Below, one piece after another: positions 1-8,398 of a stretch of DNA of 64,000 nt. The notes under the pieces are model-generated. The model had not been told where the DNA came from. It ran no database searches and saw only the letters and a list, made by a program, of their open reading frames with translations. How positions within the stretch are numbered: position 1 is the first letter of the stretch; the number at the start of each line of letters is the position of its first letter. Both the position numbers and the translations under genes were made by a program. Source of the stretch: Hoylesella buccalis ATCC 35310 (GTDB lineage Bacteria; Bacteroidota; Bacteroidia; Bacteroidales; Bacteroidaceae); the NCBI RefSeq assembly GCF_025151385.1, contig NZ_CP102287.1, positions 1,364,001-1,428,000 on the forward strand, written 5' to 3'.

Positions 1-1
1 C

Positions 2-583
2 AGAAAGGAGAAAGAAGCCCTACACTTTTTTGCCCCTTTTGATACAGCTTTTTTCAAAGAACGGGTACGGATTCACAGGCGCTATCTGAATTTCTTTTCG
101 GAAAAAGACGAGCATCCCATAAGAAAGGCATTGACGAAATACATTCTATATGACAATAAGACACTTACACCGGACGAATGCCAGCGCCTTTTCTTCTTTG
201 CAGGGAAGTCAGATGCATCCAAGGAGAACCTCTCGGAGATAGACATTCTCCTTCACGAGATTTTAAACTTGGATGTGAAATTACAATTTAAGTCATGCAA
301 GGTGGAGAATTTGCCATATCCCGTACTCGGAAAGACCCAGCTTGGTCTTGACGCAGGTCTGGATGGAGTTATACAGTCCGAAATAGAGGATGTCGAGGGC
401 ATAATCCACTATCACGATAGCGTCCCCGCAATGAAGGAAGTACAAAAGCACATTGAGTCCGTCAAGTATGTATTGGGCTTCTTTATTTTGTCAGCGAGGA
501 AAACTAACATCAAGTTCACGCTTGACGGGACTATGGATTTTATCTTGGGAAACAACCGTTTGGGATATGACACCCAACTATAA
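2..583 (+). CDS. tssG: T6SS baseplate protein TssG, C-terminal part (cut by window edge)
   Basis: The frame is open from base 2 to the stop at 583, so the gene begins upstream of the window and about 193 residues are seen. The likely role is the TssG wedge protein, which with TssF and TssK builds the T6SS baseplate in the cytoplasm. Support is the segment LGKTQLGLDAGLDG followed by a hydrophobic region and the ending RLGYDTQL. This matches the way TssG proteins finish (a conserved LGVDAVLG-like stretch, then a C-terminal LGxxTxL). A TTG at 131 could be mistaken for a start, but clear coding sequence continues before it. tssN follows 18 bp downstream. The family call rests on short motifs plus context. 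Confidence 0.7.
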   Translation, partial: RKEKEALHFFAPFDTAFFKERVRIHRRYLNFFSEKDEHPIRKALTKYILYDNKTLTPDECQRLFFFAGKSDASKENLSEIDILLHEILNLDVKLQFKSCKVENLPYPVLGKTQLGLDAGLDGVIQSEIEDVEGIIHYHDSVPAMKEVQKHIESVKYVLGFFILSARKTNIKFTLDGTMDFILGNNRLGYDTQL

Positions 584-601
584 ATTAAAATAAGTGCAAT
601 T

Positions 602-1492
602 ATGGAAGTTTTGATCACATATTTTCTTAAATATCTCCTGGCACCCTTTCTGGTGGCCGCCATTCTATTGATAATGAATGGAATCAAGGCAATAAAGAAG
701 CGGTTGAAATTTAAAAATGTAATCGTATATATCTTAATAACAGGACTGCTTTTGGGAATACCCGGTTGCCTGTCCATCCTCAAAGATGAATTCGTTTGGG
801 GAGGTGTATTCATTGTCAACGTCCTGTACCTTTTCTTGGGGTGCTTGTTCGCCTATACGATGAACAACAATGTGGCAAGGAAGATAGGTGTTGACGGCAA
901 CATGGTGTCCCAGGTTCTTGTCATGCTGATTTGTGGGTTACTTGGAGGATGGATACATTTTCTGCTTTTTGAGAAATTGGGCGGAATGCCGTATGCCCCT
1001 TGGTCCATGCTGTCCGTCATTTGGTACACCTTGCCTTTTTTGACACTACTTAGCCTTAGGGCTTTCCACAAGATTCCGCCTCCTTTATATGAGCTGTGGT
1101 CTTTCGGTCAGAGTGGGTTCAACAGGAATCAATGGGATAATACGGATAATTTTCAAGCTATTCCTGTCAAAGTCCGAATAAAAAGGAGACAGGAAGACGA
1201 GGAATATGCCTCTCTGACCGTCCGCCTTCAGGACAACATAAGCCTAGGGGACTGGTTCAACTGGCTGGTGGAAGATCAGAACAGGCGTTCTCCGATGCAC
1301 CAGATAGATGTCAATGATTCAAGTGTGAATGCCGGGTGGATTTTCTATACGACACGATGGATCAATTACCCATTGTTCATCAGGGTGCTGAATCCAGAAC
1401 AGGACAGAAAGGAAAATGCAATAAGAAAGAACCAGATCATATACATAAAACGAATTATCGTTGAAGAATCAAAAGCACATGAAACAGATTAA
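602..1492 (+). CDS. tssN: TssN, multi-pass inner-membrane protein of the Bacteroidota T6SS membrane complex
   Basis: A 296-residue protein. Roughly the first 160 residues carry several hydrophobic helices (residues ~7-27, 38-58, 65-85, 102-122 and 137-155), followed by a soluble basic cytoplasmic domain. In Bacteroidota T6SS, TssN is known to link the phylum-specific membrane complex (TssNQOPR), which replaces TssJLM, to the baseplate. Topology, size and position next to tssG and tssK fit that role. The start is an ATG 18 bp after tssG. The end overlaps tssK by 14 bp, suggesting translational coupling. I recognise it by context and topology, not by a catalytic motif. Confidence 0.8.
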   Translation: MEVLITYFLKYLLAPFLVAAILLIMNGIKAIKKRLKFKNVIVYILITGLLLGIPGCLSILKDEFVWGGVFIVNVLYLFLGCLFAYTMNNNVARKIGVDGNMVSQVLVMLICGLLGGWIHFLLFEKLGGMPYAPWSMLSVIWYTLPFLTLLSLRAFHKIPPPLYELWSFGQSGFNRNQWDNTDNFQAIPVKVRIKRRQEDEEYASLTVRLQDNISLGDWFNWLVEDQNRRSPMHQIDVNDSSVNAGWIFYTTRWINYPLFIRVLNPEQDRKENAIRKNQIIYIKRIIVEESKAHETD

Positions 1493-2624
1493 ATACCTTC
1501 CAATCAACTGGAGCAATGGACTGAAATTGTCCGGGCAGCACTTCATTGATGCCCACCTTCACATGGTAGAGTGTTTTCAACATCTCAGGGCAGAGCATGT
1601 CACAGAATACAATTACGGCATTGGTATGCCTTTGGAGCACCATTCATCTTCTGTATCAGTAGAGGTTGTCGGAGCAGGGGCAGAGAGCTCAACCATCAGG
1701 CTCAACCATTGCAATGCCATTACACTGGGTGGCAGCACCATCGTTTTTGAACCAGAACTTTATGGCAGTTTCTCTCCGGAATTAACGCTTTCCGATCTTG
1801 GAAAAGATGCAGCTGACGGTGGCGTTTATATAGCGGTAACAGCTTCTTACGATCGTCTCATTCCTGTCGGTTATCCAGACCCGAACGAGATACCGCTTCG
1901 CCACCCCCATCTGCTTCCTGAGATTCGGATAACCGCCGTCCCAGTGCAGTCCGGCAACGAACATTTCCTAAACAAGGATTTTGTCATCATAGGAAAAGGC
2001 TTGCTTGAAGGTCGTGGATTTGTTTTGGATGACGAGTACATCCCACCTGTACAGAGGTTGGTCTATAGCCAGAAGTTAAGGACATCTTTGAATGGCACCA
2101 TTGTCCATCTGAATCATATGGAGGATTGCATTGGTCAAATTTACCAAAAGAACGTAGATGACAGCCGAAGGAGTACTTTGACATCCAACGTATTTACTCT
2201 ATGTCGGGCAATAGACGAGTATTACGCACACCAGTTCTTCCAAATTGAGAACATACTCATCGAAGAGCCGCCAATCCGCTATCTCCAAAGCATCAATATT
2301 CTGGCTCGTTCCATCTTCAACGCATTAAGGACAATCCCCAATAAGGAGTACGAATATATGCTGCAGTATTTCTATGAATGGACAGAAATCAGTCCGTCAA
2401 GTTTTGAGACAACTGTCGGAGATGTCCTTTCTTTGAAATACAACCACTTGGACATTGCAAAAACCAACCGTGTCGTCCAGAAGTTTGTGACCACACTTGA
2501 CACTATCATCAAGAAAATGAGTGAGCTGGATTACATTGGCTTAATTCGTGAGAATATCATTATCAGTGATGACAGCAATGTCGAGCAGGAGAAAACCCAA
2601 AAGACGTGGCGTTTCATAGATTAG
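1479..2624 (+). CDS. tssK: T6SS baseplate protein TssK
   Basis: A 381-residue protein beginning MKQIKYLPINWSNGLKLSGQHF, close to the usual TssK opening (a short strand, then W..G..L...HF, then a long helix). TssK trimers sit in the baseplate and bind the membrane complex. The ATG at 1479 is preferred to an in-frame TTG at 1461 because the TssK core motif begins right after it. Either choice overlaps tssN. tssQ starts 4 bp after the stop, so the two are in one operon. The C-terminal third (RENIIISDDSNVEQEKTQ) is poorly conserved. Confidence 0.85.
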   Translation: MKQIKYLPINWSNGLKLSGQHFIDAHLHMVECFQHLRAEHVTEYNYGIGMPLEHHSSSVSVEVVGAGAESSTIRLNHCNAITLGGSTIVFEPELYGSFSPELTLSDLGKDAADGGVYIAVTASYDRLIPVGYPDPNEIPLRHPHLLPEIRITAVPVQSGNEHFLNKDFVIIGKGLLEGRGFVLDDEYIPPVQRLVYSQKLRTSLNGTIVHLNHMEDCIGQIYQKNVDDSRRSTLTSNVFTLCRAIDEYYAHQFFQIENILIEEPPIRYLQSINILARSIFNALRTIPNKEYEYMLQYFYEWTEISPSSFETTVGDVLSLKYNHLDIAKTNRVVQKFVTTLDTIIKKMSELDYIGLIRENIIISDDSNVEQEKTQKTWRFID

Positions 2625-2628
2625 GCTT

Positions 2629-3135
2629 ATGGAAATCAAGAATAAAGAAGATAGAAGAAGAACGATCCGGCAGTTCTGTCTGGTATTCTTCCTGTTGTTA
2701 ACCGTCATGTTCGTGGCGGGAGCCGTCACGCTGGTGACAGCACAAAAAGGAGCCGCCCTCTTGGAAGAGAAAAAAGCCGCCTACGAACGGACCATTCAAA
2801 AGCAGGCAGAGATCAATTTCCAATTGGAGCATATCTTCAAGGATTTGCACAATCTCAGGACGCAACCGCGAACCATCAACGAATACAAGCAAATGCAGAA
2901 AATCATCACGGAGCAAAGGATGATGATGGAGCAAGAAATTGTGTCCCTTTCTCCGGAAGAGCAGGAACGCTATGTCATATTCTCTCAGATACTGGAGGTA
3001 GTCAAGAAGACACAGGAGACATTGGACGCCTCTGACGCGGAAAGCCGCAAGAGAGTGTATAACATGGATCAGCTTGAGAAGTGCAGGCAAAAGTATCAAG
3101 AACAAACCCGTCTAAAAAATGAAAAGAACCAATGA
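2629..3135 (+). CDS. tssQ: TssQ (or TssO)-type bitopic membrane-complex subunit
   Basis: A 168-residue protein with one N-terminal membrane helix (residues ~15-37) followed by a long charged coiled-coil region reaching the C-terminus, presumably periplasmic. The five-gene set tssNQOPR encodes the Bacteroidota T6SS membrane complex. Here the first small bitopic gene after tssK is called tssQ by gene order only, so the tssQ and tssO labels of this gene and the next could be swapped. Its last 17 bases overlap the next gene, indicating coupled translation. Confidence 0.55.
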   Translation: MEIKNKEDRRRTIRQFCLVFFLLLTVMFVAGAVTLVTAQKGAALLEEKKAAYERTIQKQAEINFQLEHIFKDLHNLRTQPRTINEYKQMQKIITEQRMMMEQEIVSLSPEEQERYVIFSQILEVVKKTQETLDASDAESRKRVYNMDQLEKCRQKYQEQTRLKNEKNQ

Positions 3136-3571
3136 CGAGCAGGCGTGGACGAATTTTCGTTTCACCCTGTTGCTAATCTTTTTTACAGTCGTAGTGTTTA
3201 CATGCTTGTGTAAATATATTTTTCGAATACCTGAAGTAGAGAGTGACCATTATATCTCAGACATCAAGGAGACCGAGCGTCTTTTTGACGAGCAGAAAAA
3301 ATGCGCTGAGCAGGTTAAGGAAATCGGGAACAAGATTGACTCTTTGGATTTTAGCGTCCAACAAGTTCAGCGGCTGGATGAAATCAAAGAAGAAATGTTT
3401 CTGCTACAAAACATCTACCAGAAACACAACAACAGTTCAAAATATCTTTTTGGCACTCACTCGTTTCGCATTGTCAAGGAATATTTTGATGTTAAGGAGG
3501 AGTTTTCCGCCACGACGGAAAACAACAAGGTGATAGTGCAGTATTTGGAGGAGTGCAAAGCAAATTTATAG
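3119..3571 (+). CDS. tssO: TssO (or TssQ)-type bitopic membrane-complex subunit
   Basis: A 150-residue protein with a short N-terminal cytoplasmic tail, one membrane helix (residues ~14-36) and a coiled-coil-rich remainder (DEQKKCAEQVKEIGNKI and following). The plan is the same as the preceding gene, which it overlaps. Both are inferred to be inner-membrane-anchored periplasmic subunits of the TssNQOPR complex. No enzymatic motif is visible. Naming is by order in the operon. Confidence 0.55.
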   Translation: MKRTNDEQAWTNFRFTLLLIFFTVVVFTCLCKYIFRIPEVESDHYISDIKETERLFDEQKKCAEQVKEIGNKIDSLDFSVQQVQRLDEIKEEMFLLQNIYQKHNNSSKYLFGTHSFRIVKEYFDVKEEFSATTENNKVIVQYLEECKANL

Positions 3572-3573
3572 TT

Positions 3574-4524
3574 ATGACGGAACGACAAAAGATCCTATCG
3601 GTGTTTTTAGGCATACTGGTGCTTGGCGGCATCATCCTGATAATAGGGTTCCCCTTCCGTACGGTGAAGGGTGACGTAGACTTCAATATCCATGACAGCA
3701 ACAACAATTTCCATTACGAGATTGGAGAGGTGCTGGAATTTACCGTAAACGAGCCGGAACGTGTCAAGGGGAAGTCAATTCTCTGGCAAATGGGTAACGG
3801 TGATTCCATCAGCAACAAGATGGTCGCCAAGTATGCTTACCCAAAGTCAGGCAAGTATCTGGTGACACTAAAGGTTGACGGTCATACAGTAGCCAACCGC
3901 TACATACAGGTTGTGTCAGGCATAGAGGCGGCAGCAATCGACTCCGTGCCAAGGATCCATGCCGTATCCGAGGGATACCAGGGGGAGGAACTCACCTTTT
4001 CCGCGGATGGGGTCGGTGTGGACACATGGATGTGGGAGTTTGGTGAGACGGGGACAGTTGATGCTTATGAGCAGCAAGTGACATACACTTACGAAACACC
4101 CGGGAATTATGTTGTACGCCTACAGACCAATACTACGAAATATCCAATAGAACACAGGATTAAGATTTTACCGAAATTTGAAAAAGTAGAGGAAACTATA
4201 ACCGAACCACCTGTAGATTCGCTGGGATTAGCCCAAGACGACATTCGTAGGAGGCTACAGATTATAGCCAATCTTTCCGTAAGGGACAACAGGGCTTACA
4301 AAGAACAGGTCAACCATATTCGCGACACTTATTTCTGTACGCCGTCAAGCCAAGTCGTCGTAATCGTCAATGGGGATAAATATAATGACTTTTCAGGGTA
4401 TTGCCAAGGCTTGCACTTCTTGGAAAGCAGTCCCAATAGGCGAATTAAAATCCAAGAAGTAAAAATCGACAACCAGAATTGTGTGAGAACAATTCAAGTA
4501 ACACAAAGCGTAGCAGACAAATGA
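3574..4524 (+). CDS. tssP: TssP, PKD-domain membrane-complex subunit
   Basis: A 316-residue protein with an N-terminal membrane helix (residues ~6-26) and two PKD-like beta-sandwich domains. The first contains WQMGNGDS and YPKSGKYLVTL, the second WEFGETGT and YETPGNYVVRL. A C-terminal region with KILPKFEKVEE follows. PKD folds mediate protein contacts, fitting a periplasmic connector between the inner-membrane subunits and TssR. The ATG at 3574, 2 bp after the tssO stop, is chosen over an in-frame GTG at 3553. The stop overlaps the tssR start in an ATGA tetranucleotide. Confidence 0.65.
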   Translation: MTERQKILSVFLGILVLGGIILIIGFPFRTVKGDVDFNIHDSNNNFHYEIGEVLEFTVNEPERVKGKSILWQMGNGDSISNKMVAKYAYPKSGKYLVTLKVDGHTVANRYIQVVSGIEAAAIDSVPRIHAVSEGYQGEELTFSADGVGVDTWMWEFGETGTVDAYEQQVTYTYETPGNYVVRLQTNTTKYPIEHRIKILPKFEKVEETITEPPVDSLGLAQDDIRRRLQIIANLSVRDNRAYKEQVNHIRDTYFCTPSSQVVVIVNGDKYNDFSGYCQGLHFLESSPNRRIKIQEVKIDNQNCVRTIQVTQSVADK

Positions 4525-6839
4525 AAAAGAAGATAGCCTTTATTACATTCCTTTTTGTGGGTTGTTTCCCCCTTTTCTCATTTGGACAGGTTTCCACTTA
4601 TCAAGCGACACAAAGAATCAAGGGGAAAACATTCAACTTTTATCCCGATTCCAAGGCTCCCTCTCGCTTGCGGAATAATCACGATGCGAGAATTGTCTTT
4701 TCAGACAGGAACTCCAATAAGGCATTCTCTACCGCCTATGGACAGCATCCATTGGGGGAGTACAAGGTTGGCGAGGCTTTTTATGTCATAGGCGAAAAAA
4801 ACGGATTTTATCAGCTGGTCAAAGCCGACCCGAAGTTGCTTGGCAGACCAAAAGGTTTGTTTGGCTGGCTCTATTCCCCCAAAAATCATTTTTCAGACAA
4901 AGCGAAAGTTTCCTATGTCGGATGGATGCCGAAGAACAACCTGCTGTACTATGACCACGCCTATGTGTCCCCGACCAACAACAGGGCTGTCCGTTATAGT
5001 GTAGGTGTCAATCGAATAGAACGGTTGTACAACTTGCGCCGATACTTGAATGGGGACAGTCTGATTCTTTTCTCTGATCCTTTTCTAAAGACACCATGTC
5101 CCTATAAAATCCATACGGGACAATCCGTATATGCGTATAAACGGGACGACGTACACAAGACGGTCTTAATCTCCGATTGCCCCCAGCTTTCTACTGACAG
5201 CACTCATTTTATGGGATGGGTTTCTATGGATATGATAACCGCCGTCGGGCAGAACGAGGTTTACAGGATCATGCCCGATGCCCAGCACCTTGCTTGCACC
5301 AGCATCATTGGGAATGACACCATGTCCGTACACTCCGCTGACTTTCAAAGCCGTTATCTGTTTGACGCGGGGAGCTTGTCCCTTCAATCGTCTTCAAGCA
5401 GGAATGTTAGTTTCGACTCCCTGCATTCGGTTTGGTTGCCCGTTTCGGTATGGGACGGCAAGGCAAATAAGTTCATCAATGTGAAAGGTGGGTATACCTA
5501 TGTTTCGGATGTCCAGAGGATGAAGAACGGTCAGAAACAGATGAACATTCATGTCTTTTTCTTCGCACAGGACAAACATGAGGTCGGGAAACTCATCAGT
5601 GCATTACAAAATGTGGCACTCCGAATGTCTCCGAACCGGAAATATGCTTTTTCCGCGACAATGATTTCAGAATTGGGGAACCAATATCTACCCCTTACCG
5701 ACAGTCTGGTGCAATGGCTGGATTTTATCCTGTCCCCGCCCCATGTGACCAGGAATAAGGATGCAGGGGTGAAGGATGCCTTTAGGAATTTAGTCCTTCA
5801 GACACGAAATGACTGTTTCGAAGATAATCTCTTGTTCCTCTTTGGCAAGAGTCAGGACATATCCATTGATTCACATTTGCACCAGCAATTGGCTTCCCGG
5901 TCTTTCTCCATGACTTTCTTCCAACTCTCCAGTGACAACAGAGAGGCAAGTCAGGACTTTCTCTTAACGGCAAAAGAAGCTTTGGATAAAAATATTGTGG
6001 AATACTCACAATACATCCAGAACTATATAGTTAACCCCTTCCTGCTCAAGCCTTCTCTGTTTTTTGATTACGGGACTGATGCAAACGTTTATCTGTTGGA
6101 AACACCCAAAAGCAGCCTTGCCACTGGTGGAATAGTCTTTCCCCTTGCAGGACAAAAAATATCCAACGCTACCGTGGAATTGGTATTGGACACTTTGTTC
6201 TCGCAGATTCCCCGACGAGACGAGTTACTGTTGAGCAGTCTGGAACGTTACGAGAATAGGTTGGGTGTACTTAGGAGCAAGCCTTCATGGCTAATAAGAT
6301 ATGTGCATCAATATGCGGAGACTCCAACCCCTTCCATTGACAACATAGACCGAAACTCTGTGTCTGACGTGTACTATATTCCTGCTTTAATGCCAGACTC
6401 GACTTTGAGCCATTTCCAAAAAGGATACGTATTCTCTAAAAATGAGATTTCAGGCTTCCTGCAATCCTTCAGGGATTTATTTCCCGTTTTTTCAGAGGGC
6501 TTGGGCAAGCGTGAACTGAAGCTATTGCGTTCTCTCTACAGGCAAGAGCGTAAGAATATCAATAAGAGAAACCTCAGAAAGGTACTGTCTTCAGAATCTT
6601 CCCTTGCGGAGTTGTTCTACCATAAGACGGGAGTTCATGTAAATGACTCACTGTTTTACCACCTTTCTCCCTCCCGACTTAAACGGAATGAAGCTGTGTT
6701 CAAAGACTGGGAGATACTATATGACTTATCCCTGCGCAAATTGCAAAAAATGGAGGAGGATTATGTCGAGGCAAAGTTGGAGGAGGTGCTTGTCGGAAAT
6801 GATGTTTATTACTTTATACCTCAAACTCTAATACCATAA
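4521..6839 (+). CDS. tssR: TssR, large exported T6SS membrane-complex protein
   Basis: A 772-residue protein with a cleavable signal peptide (MKKKIAFITFLFVGCFPLFS, predicted to be cut near FGQ) and no further membrane helix. It is therefore periplasmic or outer-membrane associated. Size, signal peptide and position as the last structural gene after the PKD protein match TssR, the largest TssNQOPR component. The first third contains SH3-like repeats (GEAFYVIGEKNGFYQL, GWMPKNNLL), suggesting envelope contacts. The middle region has a von Willebrand-like look (HVFFFAQDKHEVGKLI), which is a weak impression. The start at 4521 is chosen because the signal peptide begins there and it overlaps the tssP stop. 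Confidence 0.75.
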   Translation: MKKKIAFITFLFVGCFPLFSFGQVSTYQATQRIKGKTFNFYPDSKAPSRLRNNHDARIVFSDRNSNKAFSTAYGQHPLGEYKVGEAFYVIGEKNGFYQLVKADPKLLGRPKGLFGWLYSPKNHFSDKAKVSYVGWMPKNNLLYYDHAYVSPTNNRAVRYSVGVNRIERLYNLRRYLNGDSLILFSDPFLKTPCPYKIHTGQSVYAYKRDDVHKTVLISDCPQLSTDSTHFMGWVSMDMITAVGQNEVYRIMPDAQHLACTSIIGNDTMSVHSADFQSRYLFDAGSLSLQSSSSRNVSFDSLHSVWLPVSVWDGKANKFINVKGGYTYVSDVQRMKNGQKQMNIHVFFFAQDKHEVGKLISALQNVALRMSPNRKYAFSATMISELGNQYLPLTDSLVQWLDFILSPPHVTRNKDAGVKDAFRNLVLQTRNDCFEDNLLFLFGKSQDISIDSHLHQQLASRSFSMTFFQLSSDNREASQDFLLTAKEALDKNIVEYSQYIQNYIVNPFLLKPSLFFDYGTDANVYLLETPKSSLATGGIVFPLAGQKISNATVELVLDTLFSQIPRRDELLLSSLERYENRLGVLRSKPSWLIRYVHQYAETPTPSIDNIDRNSVSDVYYIPALMPDSTLSHFQKGYVFSKNEISGFLQSFRDLFPVFSEGLGKRELKLLRSLYRQERKNINKRNLRKVLSSESSLAELFYHKTGVHVNDSLFYHLSPSRLKRNEAVFKDWEILYDLSLRKLQKMEEDYVEAKLEEVLVGNDVYYFIPQTLIP

Positions 6840-6842
6840 GGA

Positions 6843-7616
6843 ATGAAGAATGTCAATGAATTAGAGGAAAGGGTGCTGGAAATTCTATACCAAAAGAGTA
6901 TATCCTCACCGCTCTGGATCACCGAAAGTGAAATCTATTGGAGTATCCCGGACATGAATGTAACGGAGAGAGACGTGCGGGAAGCCTTGGATCGCCTTGT
7001 TTACCAGCGCAGGGTTATGAAGAAGGTGGGGAAATATCAAATAGAGAAAGTCGAATTTCTTGCCATCAAGGAAAGGCTTGACTCTCCTGTCTCCTTGGGA
7101 TTATCTGAAAGCGTAGGGCAAAACAACAATGTGGAAAAAGAAAGTGGGGAAAAACCCTGTTCCCGCCCCTCTGTCCGAGAATGGAATGTTCAAGGGCTTG
7201 TCAGTCTCTTGGTATGCTTGTCTTGTGTAATCTTCGGTTTTCTTTTGTGCTTGTTACTCATGAATCACAAACAGGATCAACCATTCTCTTTCCCGGAACT
7301 TCAGCTTCCCCAGAACCAGCTGCAAGTATCTGACCGTTCCGTTTTTTTGTCGTCCAAGAAAGAAAACCAAACCAAAAATCTGCGAAAGATAGAGACAGAG
7401 TTTACGGAACAGCAGAAAGTCAACCGCCTGCTGAATCTGCAAGCAGACAGTGTGAGAATGTCCGTTGAAAGACTGAGGGCTTATGTTTCAGAAACGAACA
7501 ACAAGCAAAATGCCCGTCTTCAGGAAGAAAGAGATTTGATACTTACAGTTTCTCTTCTCCTTGTCGGACTACTTGTCATATTGGTTATTGCCTTGCTGGT
7601 CAGGAAGAAAGAATGA
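6843..7616 (+). CDS. T6SS-locus membrane protein with N-terminal winged-helix-like domain
   Basis: A 257-residue protein beginning 3 bp after tssR and ending the first T6SS operon. Residues 1-75 (LEERVLEILYQK, then TESEIYWSIPD, then VREALDRLVYQRRVMKKVGKYQI) look like a helix-turn-helix with a beta wing. A membrane helix at ~118-140, a coiled-coil stretch ~165-225 and a second membrane helix at ~229-251 follow, ending in a basic tail. I believe a DUF of this kind (DUF5457) occurs in Bacteroidota T6SS loci, but cannot confirm it. The function is unknown. A cytoplasmic wing domain tethered to the inner membrane could bind the baseplate or be a membrane-bound regulator. Confidence 0.6.
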   Translation: MKNVNELEERVLEILYQKSISSPLWITESEIYWSIPDMNVTERDVREALDRLVYQRRVMKKVGKYQIEKVEFLAIKERLDSPVSLGLSESVGQNNNVEKESGEKPCSRPSVREWNVQGLVSLLVCLSCVIFGFLLCLLLMNHKQDQPFSFPELQLPQNQLQVSDRSVFLSSKKENQTKNLRKIETEFTEQQKVNRLLNLQADSVRMSVERLRAYVSETNNKQNARLQEERDLILTVSLLLVGLLVILVIALLVRKKE

Positions 7617-7703
7617 ACGGGCAAGAAAAATATATCCGATTTTCCTGCAATCCTCTGCTGATTTGTTAAATAATGTAATTGTAAGAAAATACTCGGTTAA
7701 AAA

Positions 7704-7735
7704 TTTGGAGATATGAAAAGTAAATCATATATTTG
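7704..7735 (+). promoter_or_regulatory. Bacteroidota consensus promoter upstream of hcp
   Basis: TTTG at 7704-7707 and TATATTTG at 7728-7735 are separated by 20 nt, an exact match to the Bacteroidota housekeeping promoter (TTTG, 19-21 nt, TAnnTTTG). Transcription should start near 7742, giving a leader of about 160 nt before the hcp ATG at 7902. The 285-bp gap 7617-7901 holds no credible gene besides this promoter and leader. Confidence 0.75.
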
Positions 7736-7901
7736 CCCATGATATAGGACTTGCGTTTGTTTTCTTCTCTTTCTTCCGCATAACCAAGTCAATGGAGAAT
7801 GGGAAATTTTCAAACAAGAGTTTGGAGGTTTCTTTTTTGCTTTAATACGTATGTTGAGCGAAATTGACCTTTTATGTTCAACTTTTTAATTTTACAAAAT
7901 T

Positions 7902-8300
7902 ATGGGATCATTCCGTGCATCACTGGAGTTGGGAGGAAAAGAATTTGACGTCCTCTTCTCAAATTATGAGTTCTCTCGCTCAACAGACAGTAAGGGTAAG
8001 CCTTCTTCAAGTATTACCGGAGGACGAGTTGTCGTTACCATTGAGTCCACAGAGGACACCTCTACCATCGAAGCTATGCTGAATAGCCAGTTCAAACCCG
8101 TTGAAGGAAAAATCATCTACAAGAAGACGGATGAGGACGCCAAGATGAAAGAGGTTGAATTCAAGAACGCCTATATTGTGCATTATAAGGAAACCTTGGA
8201 TGTAAACAATGACGTTCCGATGACCATTACTATGACTTTTGCGGCAGAGCACATCACCGTGGGTGCTGCAGAACATGACAATCGTTGGCCTAAGGCTTAA
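7902..8300 (+). CDS. hcp: Hcp (TssD), T6SS inner-tube protein
   Basis: A 132-residue beta-rich protein beginning MGSFRASLELGGKEFDVL with an internal FEFSR-like element (NYEFSRSTDSKGKPSS), the pattern of Bacteroidota Hcp/TssD proteins. Hexamers of Hcp stack into the tube inside the TssBC sheath and are exported. It has its own promoter and a strong hairpin after it, so it can be made in excess over VgrG. The ATG at 7902 is the only sensible start; no membrane helix or signal peptide is present, as expected. Confidence 0.88.
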   Translation: MGSFRASLELGGKEFDVLFSNYEFSRSTDSKGKPSSSITGGRVVVTIESTEDTSTIEAMLNSQFKPVEGKIIYKKTDEDAKMKEVEFKNAYIVHYKETLDVNNDVPMTITMTFAAEHITVGAAEHDNRWPKA

Positions 8301-8310
8301 TTTGCCTTGC

Positions 8311-8377
8311 CAACATTTCTTTTCTCCATCATCCGGCAGATACAACTCTGATTGGGTGATGGAGAATGTTGCTTTTA
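8311..8377 (+). terminator. Long hairpin between hcp and vgrG (partial terminator or processing site)
   Basis: TTCTCCATCA (8322-8331) pairs with TGATGGAGAA (8357-8366) and CAACA (8311-8315) with TGTTG (8367-8371), giving a 15-bp perfect stem broken by a small bulge. CTTTTACTC follows directly. The vgrG ATG at 8399 lies 22 bp past the T-rich end. The inferred role is to lower read-through so that Hcp outnumbers VgrG; it could also be an RNA-processing or stability element. Confidence 0.6.
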
Positions 8378-8398
8378 CTCATCAAAAAAAATGCATGT

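Noticed and set aside
131..133. TTG at 131 as start of the first gene
   Set aside because: Coding sequence consistent with TssG continues upstream to the window edge without a stop.
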